DNA of 64,000 nt from Diadophis punctatus similis (GCA_023053685.1 JALIGW010000001.1:53565359-53629358); one strand, 5' to 3'; numbered from the stretch's first letter, positions 48,101-58,049 are shown. Notes: a model not told the origin generated them from the letters alone. A program made the numbers and translations.

Positions 48101-48368
48101 ATTAAGGGGGAAAACAAGGAAATTAGGTGGGATAAAATTTCTAAAAAAGTAGTAATAAAACTTTTAAAATACTGCCTTTTCATTATCATTTCATTCTCAT
48201 TCAACCTTGCTAGGGCTGTGCACACTTTAACAGTTGTTCCCAAGAAGTGTTTGGCATCTTACACAAGCACCACAGCTTTCCGTGGTTCATCAAAGCATCC
48301 CCTCACGTTACAAGCTTCTGCATGAGCCTAAAAAAAAAAGGCAACTGCTTTAAGGGATCAACTCAAAC

Positions 48369-48793
48369 CAGTGGTGGGTTTCTACCGGTGCGGTCCAGTG
48401 CGCTGTTCCCGTAGGGACCTGCCAATTGCCCAATTTGTGCGGGACAGCTCTGGTGCCGTCTTCGCTGGTCTGTCGCGCGGTGCCATCTTTTTTCTGGAAT
48501 TTTTGGGCTTTTTTTGCTTCCTGCGCTTGCACGCAAGCAAAATCTTGTGAGGGGACGTGCACATGCATGAGATTTCAGCTATTTTTTGCTTCCACGCATC
48601 ACGCATACGCGGAAGCAAAAAGTTGCCGAAATCTCGCACTCATGCACGTCCCCTCGCAAGAGTTTGCTTCCGCGCATGCGCAGGAAGCAAAATCACACGA
48701 GGGGACATGCACGCGTAGTGAGCGTGCATGCAAATGAAACGAGATGATGCGCACGCAGTGCACCGGTAGGGAAATAAGAGGAACCCACCCCTG
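48369..48793 (+). mobile_element. hAT-type MITE with GCGCATGCGC palindromes (425 bp)
   Basis: Starts CAGTGGTGGGTTTC, ends GAACCCACCCCTG; perfect 8-bp target duplication ACTCAAAC (48361-48368 and 48794-48801). Same subfamily as the inverted copy at 23576-23984. The palindrome GCGCATGCGC is at 48672-48681. Cys/Ala-rich frames on both strands come from the inverted modules. Confidence 0.92.
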
Positions 48794-49071
48794 ACTCAAA
48801 CCATTATTGACCAATGCACAGCCCTATATTTTTGCTCCTCATTTTGATCACAGAAAAGTAGAGTCTCCTCTTGAAGTTCTACACAAATTTTTCCATTTCA
48901 GACCCAGAAGTTTGGACAGCCAGTGAGTTTGTAGGGTGTTGGAAAAGCTAAAAACAACTGTTACAGCTTTTCAAGAACACCAAAAGCTAAAAAATTGAAA
49001 AGAAAAGAGAATCAAAACACAAGAATTATTCCTAGAGTCAGAAGGAACCATTTAAACCATTACTGAGCATC

Positions 49072-49456
49072 TGTCAACCCTGAAGCTGGCCTGGCCGAAG
49101 CCATCTTGGTGCTTCAGTGCTGCCACACTGGAGTTGAGGGATAGGGAGGGGGGGATTAGAGATAGCTGGGGTTGTGTAATCAAAATAAGATACTTTCTCT
49201 TGGAAACCAACAGCTGGCTGGAAGGAGGTGTGATGTCACCGGGCCACCAGACGGTGCCTTGATTGGACCATGTGACTGATTGTTTGGGGTTGAGGAAAAA
49301 ACTTTTTCTTTTAACTATTTGAAAACCACGGGACCCTTCAGAGTCAGTTTTCACCAGATTTGTGCCAATATGATGTATCCAATAAAGCTATTCTTTGAGG
49401 AAATCATCTGCCTCGGAGTTTTGCTTACTATGGGTCTATTACTTGGCACCCTGACA
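49072..49456 (+). mobile_element. Probable solo LTR (385 bp)
   Basis: Begins TGTCAACCCTG and ends GCACCCTGACA, that is TGTCA...TGACA, the short inverted ends of an LTR. A polyadenylation signal AATAAA is at 49381-49386, about 75 bases from the end, as in an R/U5 region. No internal retroviral or Gypsy sequence lies on either side, suggesting LTR-LTR recombination. A 5-bp target duplication is not convincing (GCATC versus GATTC), so certainty is moderate. The family cannot be named from the LTR alone. Confidence 0.55.
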
Positions 49457-49500
49457 GATTCTCTTGCTCAATACAGGCTCCAAATGAAAATGTCCTAGAC

Positions 49501-49851
49501 CAGTGATGGCGAACCTTTTTTTCCTCTGGTGCTGAAAGCGTGTGTGCGCACGCTATCGCACACACACGAGTGCCCACACCCATAATTTAATGCCGCTGGA
49601 GGCCGGAAATGGCCCATTTTCCGACTTCTGGTGGGCCCAGTAGGCTTCCCTGGAATCTGGGGAGGGCGAAAATGCCTCCAGAGGCCCTCCAGAAGCCAAA
49701 AACGCCCTCCCAGAGCCTCAGCGTGAGCCGTAAATCAGCTGGCCAGCGTGCACATGTGCATTGGAGCTAAGCTAGGGCAACGGCTCGCGTGCCGGCAGAT
49801 ATGGCTCCGCGTGCCACCTGTGGCACGCGTCCCATAGGTTCGCCATCACTG
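49501..49851. mobile_element. hAT-type MITE, CAGTGATGGCGAACC family (351 bp)
   Basis: Termini CAGTGATGGCGAACCT and AGGTTCGCCATCACTG are perfect 16-bp inverted repeats. Perfect 8-bp target duplication TCCTAGAC (49493-49500 and 49852-49859). Internal GTGCCACCTGTGGCACGCG near the right end forms a further palindrome. Non-coding. A hAT family known to me from several vertebrates, but I do not assign its name. Confidence 0.95.
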
Positions 49852-49859
49852 TCCTAGAC

Positions 49860-50195
49860 AAATGGCTGTCCAACCTCTGCTTCAATATATCCAGCAAATT
49901 GAAGCACACCTTCCTCCCTAGGTGGCAGGTTTGTTTCCACTATCCAACTATTAATTTTTGGTAACTTCAAACTTTTATTCTGTATCTTGCACTCTGGGAT
50001 GATGGAAAACAAGAATTGGTCTTCCCTTGTCTGATCTTCAATCTCTTGAAGATTATCATCCCCCTCAGTTATCTTTTTCCAAGGCAAAATAAATTCATTT
50101 CCCTCGATCTGTCTTCATAGGACCTAGTTTTCACCTCTTTGATCATCCTCATTGCCCTTCTTCACACCTATCTGAATCTTTATTAAAGTACAATG
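49860..50195 (-). mobile_element. CR1-like LINE 3' region, old
   Basis: ACAAATGGCTGTCCAACCTC, followed by TCTGGGATGATGGAAAAC and ATCATCCTCATTGCCCTTC, parallels the order of reversed CR1 3' sequences elsewhere (TTCAGACAAATGG, and the CTTTGTTGCTCTTC phrase near 59690). Too worn for a frame. The hAT at 49501 inserted at its edge. Confidence 0.45.
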
Positions 50196-50339
50196 CCCAG
50201 ATAGGTGGGTTGCCAAGGTGGGGTTTGACCAAAGTGGAATGAAGAGAGATTACTTTTACCGATGAACCTTACATTATATCTGCAATATACTGTATATAAA
50301 ATAATAGTTGCTTTAAATGGAGCAGTGTTTGATGGTTGG

Positions 50340-50453
50340 TGCCTGACAGCTGATATGTAGTACATTTTGTACTTGTTTTTTTAGGGATTGCTATGTGTGT
50401 TGGGACTGGTCTTGAAGCGTTATGTGAATTTCGTTGTATGGGTGTACTGTGTA

Positions 50454-50455
<2 letters not shown>
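50340..50455 (+). mobile_element. LINE 3' end running into (TAA)n
   Basis: GTGAATTTCGTTGTATGGG and GTACTGTGTAAATAATAA resemble the 3' terminus of a non-LTR element (TTTCGTTGTAT...TGTACAATG type) that ends in a simple repeat. Short and without coding sequence. Confidence 0.4.

Positions 50456-50534
<79 letters not shown>
50454..50534 (+). repeat. (TAA)n microsatellite
   Basis: About 26 uninterrupted units, immediately followed by the 5' end of the R4-like element. Poly-Asn or poly-Ile frames are translations of it. Confidence 0.95.
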
Positions 50535-51977
50535 TTCACCCCCCCGATGGGTGCCACCTTGCCGTGGTGGTGGGGGGCTTAACTGCTCCAATGATGCTGA
50601 GAGCTGTGCTGATGGTAGTGTTACTACCAGAAGGTTCAACCAAGTCAGAGTGGTCTCAGCTGAGGAATAGAACTAAGAGCACCTAACCCATTAGTATTAT
50701 GGAGAAACAAACAAAATCGAAGTCTATACTGGCTCGGCCGTCGCCCAGGATAAAAAGGTCCGCGGCGGATGCTGCTGATTCCGGGCATTCGCCGAAAAGT
50801 GGTTTACGGAATCAAAACTCAAATGAACAATTACAGAAGCGGCAGATTGGACAGAAAAACAAGAAAACTCATGACCATTCACCATTCACTTCATCCTCGT
50901 AGTGATGTCGACAGACTATATCTGCCCAGAAAAACTGGTGGCAGAGGACTTTTACAAGTAAAACAAACAGTAGAAGAAGAAAAACATGCATTGGCAGAAT
51001 ACTTCAAAGAAAGTAAAGAACCTGCATTGATTGAAGTAAACAACCGGAAGCTTCTGAAAGTGCAGCAGACCAAGCATCAGTATAGGAAAACTGCAATGCA
51101 AACTAGAGCCGACAGTTGGTGCAATAAAGCCTTGCATGGGCAATTCCTCAACAAGATTGAAGGAAAGGTTGATAAGGAGAAGATCTGGTTATGGCTCACT
51201 AATGGAACACTGAAGAAGGAGACAGAAGGCTTGATTCTTGCAGCTCAGGAGCAAGCAATTAGAACAAATGCAATCAAAGCCAAGATTGAAAAATCAGCTG
51301 ATGACCCAAAATGCAGACTTTGCAAGGAAGCTGATGAAACAATTGATCATATCCTCAGCGGCTGCAAGAAAATCGCACAGACGGACTACAAACAGAGGCA
51401 CAACTACATGGCCAAGATGCTTCATTGGAACCTGTGCCACAACTACCACCTACCAGTGGTAAAGAACTGGTGGGATCATAAACCTGAGAAAGTAGTTGAA
51501 AACAAACATGCCAAAATACTTTGGGACTTTCGAATTCAGACTGACAAGGTTTTGGAACATAATACGCCAGACCTCACGATTGTGGAAAATAAAAAAGTGT
51601 GGATCATTGATGTCGCCATACCAGGTGACAGTCGAATTGATGAAAAACAACAAGAAAAACTTTACCGATATCAGGACCTTAAAATCGAATTACAACGACT
51701 CTGGCATAAACCAGTACAGGTGGTCCCAGTGGTAATCGGCACACTGGGTGCTGTGCCAAAAGATCTTAACCGGCATTTGAAAACAATAAACATTGACAAA
51801 ATCACGATCTGTCAGTTGCAAAAGGCCACCGTACTTGGATCTGCGCGCATCATACGAAAATACATCACACAGTCCTAGACGCTTGGGAAGTGTTCGACTT
51901 GTGATATAGTGATACGAAATCCAGCATATAAATCTCGTTTGCTGTGTATTACATTTTTTGTGAATAAATAAAAATAA
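50535..51977 (+). mobile_element. R4/Dong-like non-LTR element, internally deleted
   Basis: The left 250 bases (ACCTTGCCGTGGTGG, GGTTCAACCAAGTCAGAG, then MEKQTKSKSILARPSPR) look like a genuine 5' UTR and N-terminus. They pass near 50785 straight into the C-terminal part of the protein (YGIKTQMNNY), so the N-terminal domain remainder and the whole reverse transcriptase palm are missing. The 3' UTR ends with GTGAATAAATAAAAATAA. R4-clade elements, including Dong, use a restriction-like endonuclease; Dong of silkworm is known to insert into (TAA)n, and this copy starts exactly at such a repeat. R4 elements are recorded from Anolis. Confidence 0.75.
50769..51878 (+). CDS. R4-like C-terminal ORF: zinc knuckle and restriction-like endonuclease
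   Basis: A fully open 369-codon frame. Residues 25-65 (LDRKTRKLMTIHHSLHPRSD, DRLYLPRKTGGRGL) are the segment after the reverse transcriptase thumb in R4/Rex6-type elements. Residues 182-199 form a C-X2-C-X8-H-X4-C knuckle (C182, C185, H194, C199). Residues 267-304 carry the restriction-like endonuclease signature: PD (267-268), D281 in WIIDVAIPGD, and EKQQEKLYRYQDL (292-304). In full elements this domain nicks the target for reverse transcription. The ATG at 50769 lies in the N-terminal remnant in another frame, so the start is a product of the deletion. No stop interrupts it, which suggests a young copy or chance. Whether it is translated is unknown. Confidence 0.7.
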   Translation: MLLIPGIRRKVVYGIKTQMNNYRSGRLDRKTRKLMTIHHSLHPRSDVDRLYLPRKTGGRGLLQVKQTVEEEKHALAEYFKESKEPALIEVNNRKLLKVQQTKHQYRKTAMQTRADSWCNKALHGQFLNKIEGKVDKEKIWLWLTNGTLKKETEGLILAAQEQAIRTNAIKAKIEKSADDPKCRLCKEADETIDHILSGCKKIAQTDYKQRHNYMAKMLHWNLCHNYHLPVVKNWWDHKPEKVVENKHAKILWDFRIQTDKVLEHNTPDLTIVENKKVWIIDVAIPGDSRIDEKQQEKLYRYQDLKIELQRLWHKPVQVVPVVIGTLGAVPKDLNRHLKTINIDKITICQLQKATVLGSARIIRKYITQS

Positions 51978-52389
51978 TTTCAATAATTTCAATTACTTCA
52001 ATTCCAATTTAATCCATATATTTTAAGATGCAAGTGAAAGATAGAAATAAAATATTTTAAACACTTTTACTCCCAGTAAGATATTTGATCTCATTTATTG
52101 TCATTCATTTGCTCATTGAAGTAGGTTCAGCTGTGTCCTTATCATCTTATAAGGCTGCTGCTGGCCAGGATGCGAGGCCCTTGGTATCCCAAGAACATGG
52201 CTGAATCCTGGCGATTTGCCATCCTCTTGCCAATCTTAGGTGCTGAGCCAGGTAATTAGTTGGATTTGGTCTGCAAGCCGCAGTTTATCAACCCCTGTCA
52301 CATAAGATAAAGATGCAGATAAAAGTGCAGCATGAGAGTATGAAAAGAGTAGTTGAACTGAAAGATATTTAGTGAAGCTGACTGGGAGG
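51978..52389. other. No recognised feature
   Basis: Spacer before a solo LTR; nothing identified. Confidence 0.5.
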
Positions 52390-52665
52390 TGTTAAGTCCT
52401 CAGACTTATGATGACACCAAAACCCAAGCCGGCTGCAAGTCAAGCCTGATTGGCTAAGACCCGAGCAGCTGGCAAGTGGGAAAATGGGGCGTCCAGATTG
52501 GTTGCCAGTTTGACAGCTCTACTATAAAAGGAGCTGTCAGACGGCAAATTGCTGTTCTGTTCTCTGCTGTTGCTTGTGGTGCTGAAGTTTGGAATAAAGC
52601 GTTGCTGTTACCAGAACCTCATCTCACCTCCGTTCCTGTTAGCCCAGGTTCCCTCAGACTAAACA
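52390..52665 (+). mobile_element. Solo LTR (276 bp) with perfect target duplication
   Basis: Begins TGTTAAGTCC and ends GACTAAACA (TGTT...AACA). The 5-bp repeat GGAGG flanks it on both sides (52385-52389 and 52666-52670). Inside are a TATA box TATAAAAG (52523-52530) and a polyadenylation signal AATAAA (52593-52598) about 65 bases later, a compact promoter, R and U5 layout. No internal region remains, so it is a solo LTR from recombination. A 5-bp duplication suits Gypsy-type elements and some retroviruses; the class cannot be decided here. Confidence 0.88.
52523..52530 (+). promoter_or_regulatory. TATA box of the solo LTR
   Basis: TATAAAAG, 135 bases into the LTR and 63 bases before its AATAAA. 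It would direct transcription rightward into flanking DNA if active. Confidence 0.65.
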
Positions 52666-52915
52666 GGAGGAGATTCAAAACAAGATAAAATAAGTATTTC
52701 ATTTTACAAAAGAAAATTTATGGAATTCATTGTCAGGTGAAATAAAAACAACCACCTGGGTGGACATAAACTAAAGATTTCACAAATTTAGAGAGGAGAG
52801 AAGGTACCGAAGGGCATCGAGACTTGATGGCTACATATTGTTTTCAGAATCAGAAGGATAAAATGTATCACTTGCTGGATAACAGTAGGCACAGTGGTGC
52901 ACTTATGCACACCCC

Positions 52916-53356
52916 TTACAGACCCCTTAGGAATGGGGTGAAGTCAACAGTAGATAGTCTAAGGTTAAAGTTTGGGGGGTTTGGGGAAGAAACCACAGAG
53001 TCAGGTAGTGTATTCCAGGCATTGACCACTCTGTTGCTGAAGTCGTATTTCCTGCAATCAAGTTTGGTGCAGTTTACCTTAAGTTTGTATCTATTGTGTG
53101 CTTCTATATTGTTGTGGTTGAAGCTGAAGTAGTCATTGACAGGTAGGACATTGTAGGGGATAATTTTATGTACTACGCTTAGGTTAGACCGAAGGCGGCG
53201 TAGTTCTAAGTTGTCTAAACCCAAATTTTCAAGTCTGGTGGCATAAGATACTCTGTTATGAGCAGAGAAGTGGAGGACTCTTCTCGTGAAATATCTCTGG
53301 ACTCTCTCAATTGTATTAATGTCCGATATGCAGTATGGATTCCAGATGAGCTGCAT
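52916..53356 (-). pseudogene. CR1-like reverse transcriptase C-terminus
   Basis: A 146-codon open frame. Residues 3-30 (LIWNPYCISDINTIERVQRYFTRR) match the region after the thumb of CR1-type enzymes, and residues 104-120 (DFSNRVVNAWNTLPDSVV) the C-terminal block; it ends at RGL just before the 3' UTR would start. The upstream catalytic part is missing or displaced. The methionine is internal to the original protein. It is a well preserved but partial frame. Confidence 0.7.
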
Positions 53357-53445
53357 TCGAGAATAGCAAATGTTTTATAGGCTCTAGTTAGCAGTACAGT
53401 ATTACCAGAGAAGAAGCTATGCAAGATTAGGTTAACAACTCTTAA

Positions 53446-54068
53446 TGTTGTGACCTAGGCTTCTTGATCAAATAATGCAGCACAAATGGCGTCCCAAAAA
53501 CCTCTTTTATTTTAATGACTGTTAATTATTTTCATTCCCAGCCGTAATAAGTCCCAAACAATGATAACAAGTCAGACAATAGTCTTTTGGGGAAAGGCAG
53601 ATAAGCACATGAACCTTGATCTTTCTGGACAAGCTGCCAAAGACCAATTAGCAAGAAACTTGGCAAGGCCAAACAAAAACACGGAGTCCGAGCTAAAATG
53701 ACATGAGTTGAACAAAGTTGCTTCCTGCGATGAGCACTTCCATGTGCTCCATTTATATAAACCCAAGGGAGGGGCCAATTATCTCCAAGCCTTACTCCTG
53801 AGTAGTCCTTCTCCTCTGTAACTATTCTTGCCTTCTGGCAGCTCTGCGCATGCACACATTGAGAACAGGCTTCCCCTGTTCCTCTGCCTCGCTCCTGTCA
53901 GCCTCTGGAGCCTCTGGAGTCGGGACAGACCTGCCAGATAGCCCAGGCTGGATCCCTGCTTCTGGCACCGAGCCTTCTCCAGACTCCAGGCCTGACCCAT
54001 GTTCCTCCCCAGCCTCCTCGCTGTCTGACTCTGCTGCCAACTCCGCAGGCTGCTGGCAGACCACAACA
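53446..54068 (-). mobile_element. Solo LTR (623 bp) nested in a CR1-like LINE
   Basis: Ends are TGTTGTG...CACAACA on the plus strand, with flanking CTTAA (53441-53445) and CTTTA (54069-54073), a 5-bp duplication with one mismatch. Read on the minus strand it has a GC-rich U3-like part, a TATA element (TTTATATAAA, about 53761-53752) and a polyadenylation signal AATAAA (53511-53506). This orientation puts promoter before polyadenylation site, supporting the minus strand. The LINE reading resumes on both sides, which fixes the boundaries. The 80-110-codon frames inside are incidental. Confidence 0.82.
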
Positions 54069-54289
54069 CTTTATGCTTTTTTGGCAATGTTGTTAAAGTG
54101 GGCTCTGTCACTTAGATCATTAGAGATGAGTACTCCAAGGTCTTTGACAGAGTGAGGGTCATTTACAAGGTCGTGTCCATCCAGCTTGTATTTTATGTTC
54201 TTATTTTTTTTGCCAATATGTAAGACAGAGCATTTGTTGGTTGAGATTTGAAGTTGCCACTTGTTTGACCATTAATAACAATCATCATC

Positions 54290-55190
54290 TTAACATATTT
54301 AGTTCTATCTTCTCTTATATTTTACTAATTTCCTTTTATTTTTGGCTTTCATATTCATTCTCTACCCATAGATAAAATAAATCCCATACCATATAATATT
54401 CAGTTTGTTCCTTCTCTCTGATTGCAAGTGTTAATCTATTCATTTATGCACATTCTAATATTTTTCTGACCACATTCTCATCCGTCAATATTTCTTTTCT
54501 TTTCCAATTTTGTGCAAATACAATTCTAGCTGCATTACATGAATAATTAAATATAAATTCTCTTTACTATAAATTTCAAGTAAAATCCCCAATAGAAATA
54601 TTTCAGGTTTTAAATTGATATGCTGTTGTATCATCTTTTCCAATCATGTACGTAATATTTTTTGGCTTCTACGCATGTCCACCACATATGGTAGTATGAT
54701 CCCGGTATCTGATGACACTTCCAACATTTAGCTGATTTGTCTTTAAACATCCTTGCCAATCTCGCCGGTGCAAAATGCCATGTATAAAACATCTTATACA
54801 AATGTTCTTTATATGCTGTTGACATTGTTAATTTATAGTTTCTATCCCACAATTTCTGCCATTTATCTAATTCTATTGTATAACCAAAATTTTTCGCCCA
54901 TGCTAACATTGTCTCCTTCACTTGTTCCTCTTCTAATTGGATACCCAATAAATAGCTATATAGTTTTTTAAATCAATCTATCTTCTGTTCCTTTTAATAT
55001 CTTGTCCAATTCTGTCAATTCTTTATAAAAGCCATATAATTTAGCATCTTTTTCATATCTAGACTGTATTTGCACTTGTGACTACCAAGCCATATTGATC
55101 CCTTGTTCACTCAATTCTTGCTTAGTTTTGAGCCCACCCTTTTCATTCACATGATTTTCTCAAGTTAACAATGGAAAGTCTTCCCTTGAG
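54290..55190 (-). mobile_element. L1 LINE, 5'-truncated ORF2 end and 3' UTR
   Basis: The minus strand carries the last part of an L1 ORF2 and an AT-rich 3' UTR to about 54290. The frame at 54948-54631 holds the diagnostic cysteine-rich motif. Worn ORF2 sequence (for example near 55110, IWLGSHKC-like) continues upstream in other frames to about 55190. Confidence 0.75.
54631..54948 (-). pseudogene. L1 ORF2 C-terminal zinc-knuckle domain
   Basis: A 105-codon frame. Residues 51-68 (YKMFYTWHFAPARLARMF) and the C-X2-C-X8-H-X4-C motif (C75, C78, H87, C92, with HMWWTC) are the well-known C-terminus of vertebrate L1 ORF2, which binds RNA and is needed for retrotransposition. Endonuclease and reverse transcriptase are absent. 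The initial Met is inside the original protein. Confidence 0.82.
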
Positions 55191-55292
55191 GACTGGGCCA
55201 TGATATTATATGAACCATTATTACATTTTTATGTTACGTGAGTTATTGATCCCAGTGCTATATATGAGTTTGTATGTAGTTTTGTTATGGTT

Positions 55293-55360
<68 letters not shown>
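55293..55360 (+). repeat. (TG)n microsatellite
   Basis: About 34 nearly perfect TG units, beginning after GGTTGG and ending at TACCATGC. Confidence 0.95.
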
Positions 55361-55361
<1 letters not shown>

Positions 55362-57166
55362 CATGCTTAGAGCAGTTTGGGAATGAAATCAACTTATCTG
55401 GGGGTGGATGAGTCTTTCCATATTAAAAGTCTTCAAGTCAGAGCCAAACTCTCCCCATTGGGATATTTTTTTTCCTCTGGATTGTTAGCATTAAATGAGA
55501 AGCTGAAATGATAGTACAGAAGTTCCTGAACTGTTTTATGGTCATAAAACATAATCCAGCCAAAATTCAGCCCTTCATCCTTAATTCCCATTGCTTTAGT
55601 AAGCAAGTTAAAGACATACCAAAATGAGAGCAGAATTCCACTTGTGGGATTTGCAACTGCCTAACATCTGCACTTCCTCTGTTTACATTCAGGGAGTCTT
55701 GCGATCTGTTTTATCCATGTCTTGAAAATCAGTTATCTGAAAGCAAATGTTCTTTTAGATTAATGAAATCAGTTCTCGTGCAGGTGTCTTAGTGAGGTGT
55801 GGTAGGACACAAACACTTTCGTAAGACTTCTGACAAAAAATACTCCACCCTGAAAATAAGTTTTGATGCGAACCGAACATGAATGTGAGAAAGCTTTCTT
55901 TTTTTCCCACACTTGTCAGAAGTTTCATAAAGTTGATTCAAATGTACTCTGCATGCACAAATATTGATGTCATATCTACAATCTGGATTTAATTTCTCAC
56001 ATTTAAGTGAATTTGTTCTCCATCATCAGTGAATTAAAGGAGTCGCAGGAATTCATTCGGGTTTTTCTTGTTGGGACTGTATCCTGCTGATTTGTAGTTG
56101 GCAATGGGTAGTTGCCATTGTGTCCTCAAGAGGCCAGTCCCTATATATTGCCCTATGTAAACCCCTACTGACCTTTGGCTCTTCCTCTGAAATATGACCG
56201 TAAAAATAATGAGCCCCTAAACTACTTTTGGCAATTATACCATTCCTAGAATGAAAAGACATTGTCATTAACATGTAGTGTATATAGACACTAGTTTCTG
56301 GGATTGGCATGCAGCCAACTGAAAAAGGGAGCTGGTTTTAAAACTGACACAGGTTCAGTGGGATAATTAGGAGGTTTTGTTTGAGTTTGTTGATATAAAT
56401 GTACAGAAGATTAGCCTTTCCCCTTTCAGCTCTGGATAATGACCACAGTTAACAGGTGGCAAACTAATGGCAGAACATGAAATCAATACTTTGTTTCCTG
56501 ATACCTTCATTTGTTATTTTTCTGTAGAGGATATTTCAATAGAGAGAATTTTATCTGCTCCTCCTCACTATCCCTTTTGCTTTCAATTCATGCTGCAAAT
56601 GTAACTTATCTAGAACAACAAATGTTTCATGTCATACCATCAACCACTGAGTCATCTGTAGGAACAACATAAACATTTGCAATCATTGGGGCTATCCACC
56701 TGCCAATTTGGTTGGACAAAGAGTAGGCAAATTGTAGCCCATTCCTCATACATGTTTCGCAAACAAGGAAGTTGGTATGACTTCCATTATTTGCTCTGTT
56801 TGTTCCATTGCTGGTAACTTCAAAGGATTAGGAACTAGGGAGGGAAAACATTTTCCACTCCCCACTGTCTTCTTGTACAGCTTGAGACCATTGCTGTGAA
56901 TATGCTCCAATTCTTATCAGAAATTAATCAGAATATGAAAAAAGAGAAGGCAAATGCAGATCATCAGATGTGTTACAACCCCAGCATTGCCAATTGCTGC
57001 TGCAATTAGGAGTTGCAGTCCACAATTTATGCATTTGTGTATTCATTAAATTATTGTATGACCTGCTTTTCTGCACTGATAGGTACTTAATTGACTAACA
57101 AAGTAAAAATCAAAACTAAAACCTAAATATTACTATCTTTTCAGATATTCTAATCAATGTGTAATG
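55361..57166. other. No recognised feature; repeat-poor
   Basis: About 1.8 kb with balanced composition in places and no repeats I can name. Conserved non-coding sequence is possible but unproven. Confidence 0.4.
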
Positions 57167-57301
57167 CAGTGTTTCCCAACCTTGGCAACTTGAAGATGTC
57201 TGGACTTCAACTTCCAGAATTCCCCAGCCAGCAAAGCTGGCTGGGGAATTCTGGGAGTTGAAGTCCAGACATCTTCAAGTTGCCAAGGTTGGGAAACACT
57301 G
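57167..57301. mobile_element. Palindromic hAT MITE, intact (135 bp)
   Basis: Starts CAGTGTTTCCCAACCTTG and ends CAAGGTTGGGAAACACTG. The two halves are complementary along almost their whole length, so the element is one long hairpin of about 60-bp arms. Perfect 8-bp target duplication GTGTAATG (57159-57166 and 57302-57309). The worn copy at 11056-11166 is a relative. Confidence 0.95.
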
Positions 57302-57309
57302 GTGTAATG

Positions 57310-58049
57310 GAATGTGTGAATGACCTTGGGGGGGAAAGGGAAGAGATGCTGCTTAGGAAATAATCAGACAAGAGAGACAGCATCCCCCAGTGGTTTAATG
57401 GTAATGGGTTCTTTGATAGTTGTCTCCCTAGATCTGAATGGGAGGAGCTAAGGATGACCAAAGATAACCCTCAGATGATTGTGGACCCTCCTGGGAAGAG
57501 GAATCTTGAAGATTGCAGTTCCTGGAAGGATCCTTTGGAGAGCTATGCCTCCATCTTTCCTCTCAACTGTTTGAGTTCTTTAAGCATGCATGGGAATTTT
57601 TTTTCTTTTGATTTTTCTTTTAAAAGTTAACTGAGTGGTTGAAGGCTGATTTACTCTAACCCCCTGGTGGTTTTTTAATGTGAATTCTTTAATGTTTTTT
57701 CACTGTTTCATTCTGCTGTTCTGAATACTTTCACTTTGTCCATATGGAAGTCAATGGAGGTTTTCTGGGTAGTGAAAGTGAACCATTTGGGTTTTCATTT
57801 GCATCGGATTTTCATCAGGGGTTTTGCATTTTCATAACTTTAAAAAAGCTGTAATCTTTAAAAAATTTTAATGGTTCATGGATGTTTTCTCTCTTCCCCC
57901 TCCCCTTTTTTTCCATCCTTCCTTTTTGTGAGAAATATTATCTCAATGTTCATGGTGGTTACTTCGTTACAACGTATATAACTCCTTGTCCTGGAAAGGA
58001 ACTGTTTATTTCCAGTTGTGAATGCCCAGTTAGAGGACTATATTAAAAA
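57310..58049. other. No recognised feature
   Basis: AT-rich spacer with poly-T and poly-C runs (57890-57930). Confidence 0.5.

Larger units (their letters stand above)
52895..54280 (-). mobile_element. CR1-like LINE, split by a solo LTR
   Basis: Minus-strand reading shows reverse transcriptase C-terminal sequence in two blocks. The upstream block (54280-54069) has a worn KSLEY/VKDLGVLIS-like region with DGHDL and SDRAHFN-type residues. The downstream block (53445-52895) continues with VNLILHSF, TRAYKTF, then IWNPYCISDINTIERVQRYFTRR and FSNRVVNAWNTLPDSVV. This is the CR1 superclade order (IWSP...IERVQRRFT...VWNSLP), differing enough from the CR1 at 59-62 kb to be another family, perhaps L3-like. 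The blocks are separated by the LTR at 53446-54068. Confidence 0.75.

Noticed and set aside
53779..54111. Glu/Ala/Pro-rich 80-110-codon frames that look protein-like
   Set aside because: They lie wholly inside a solo LTR, with its ends, TATA element and polyadenylation signal visible, and contain no domain.
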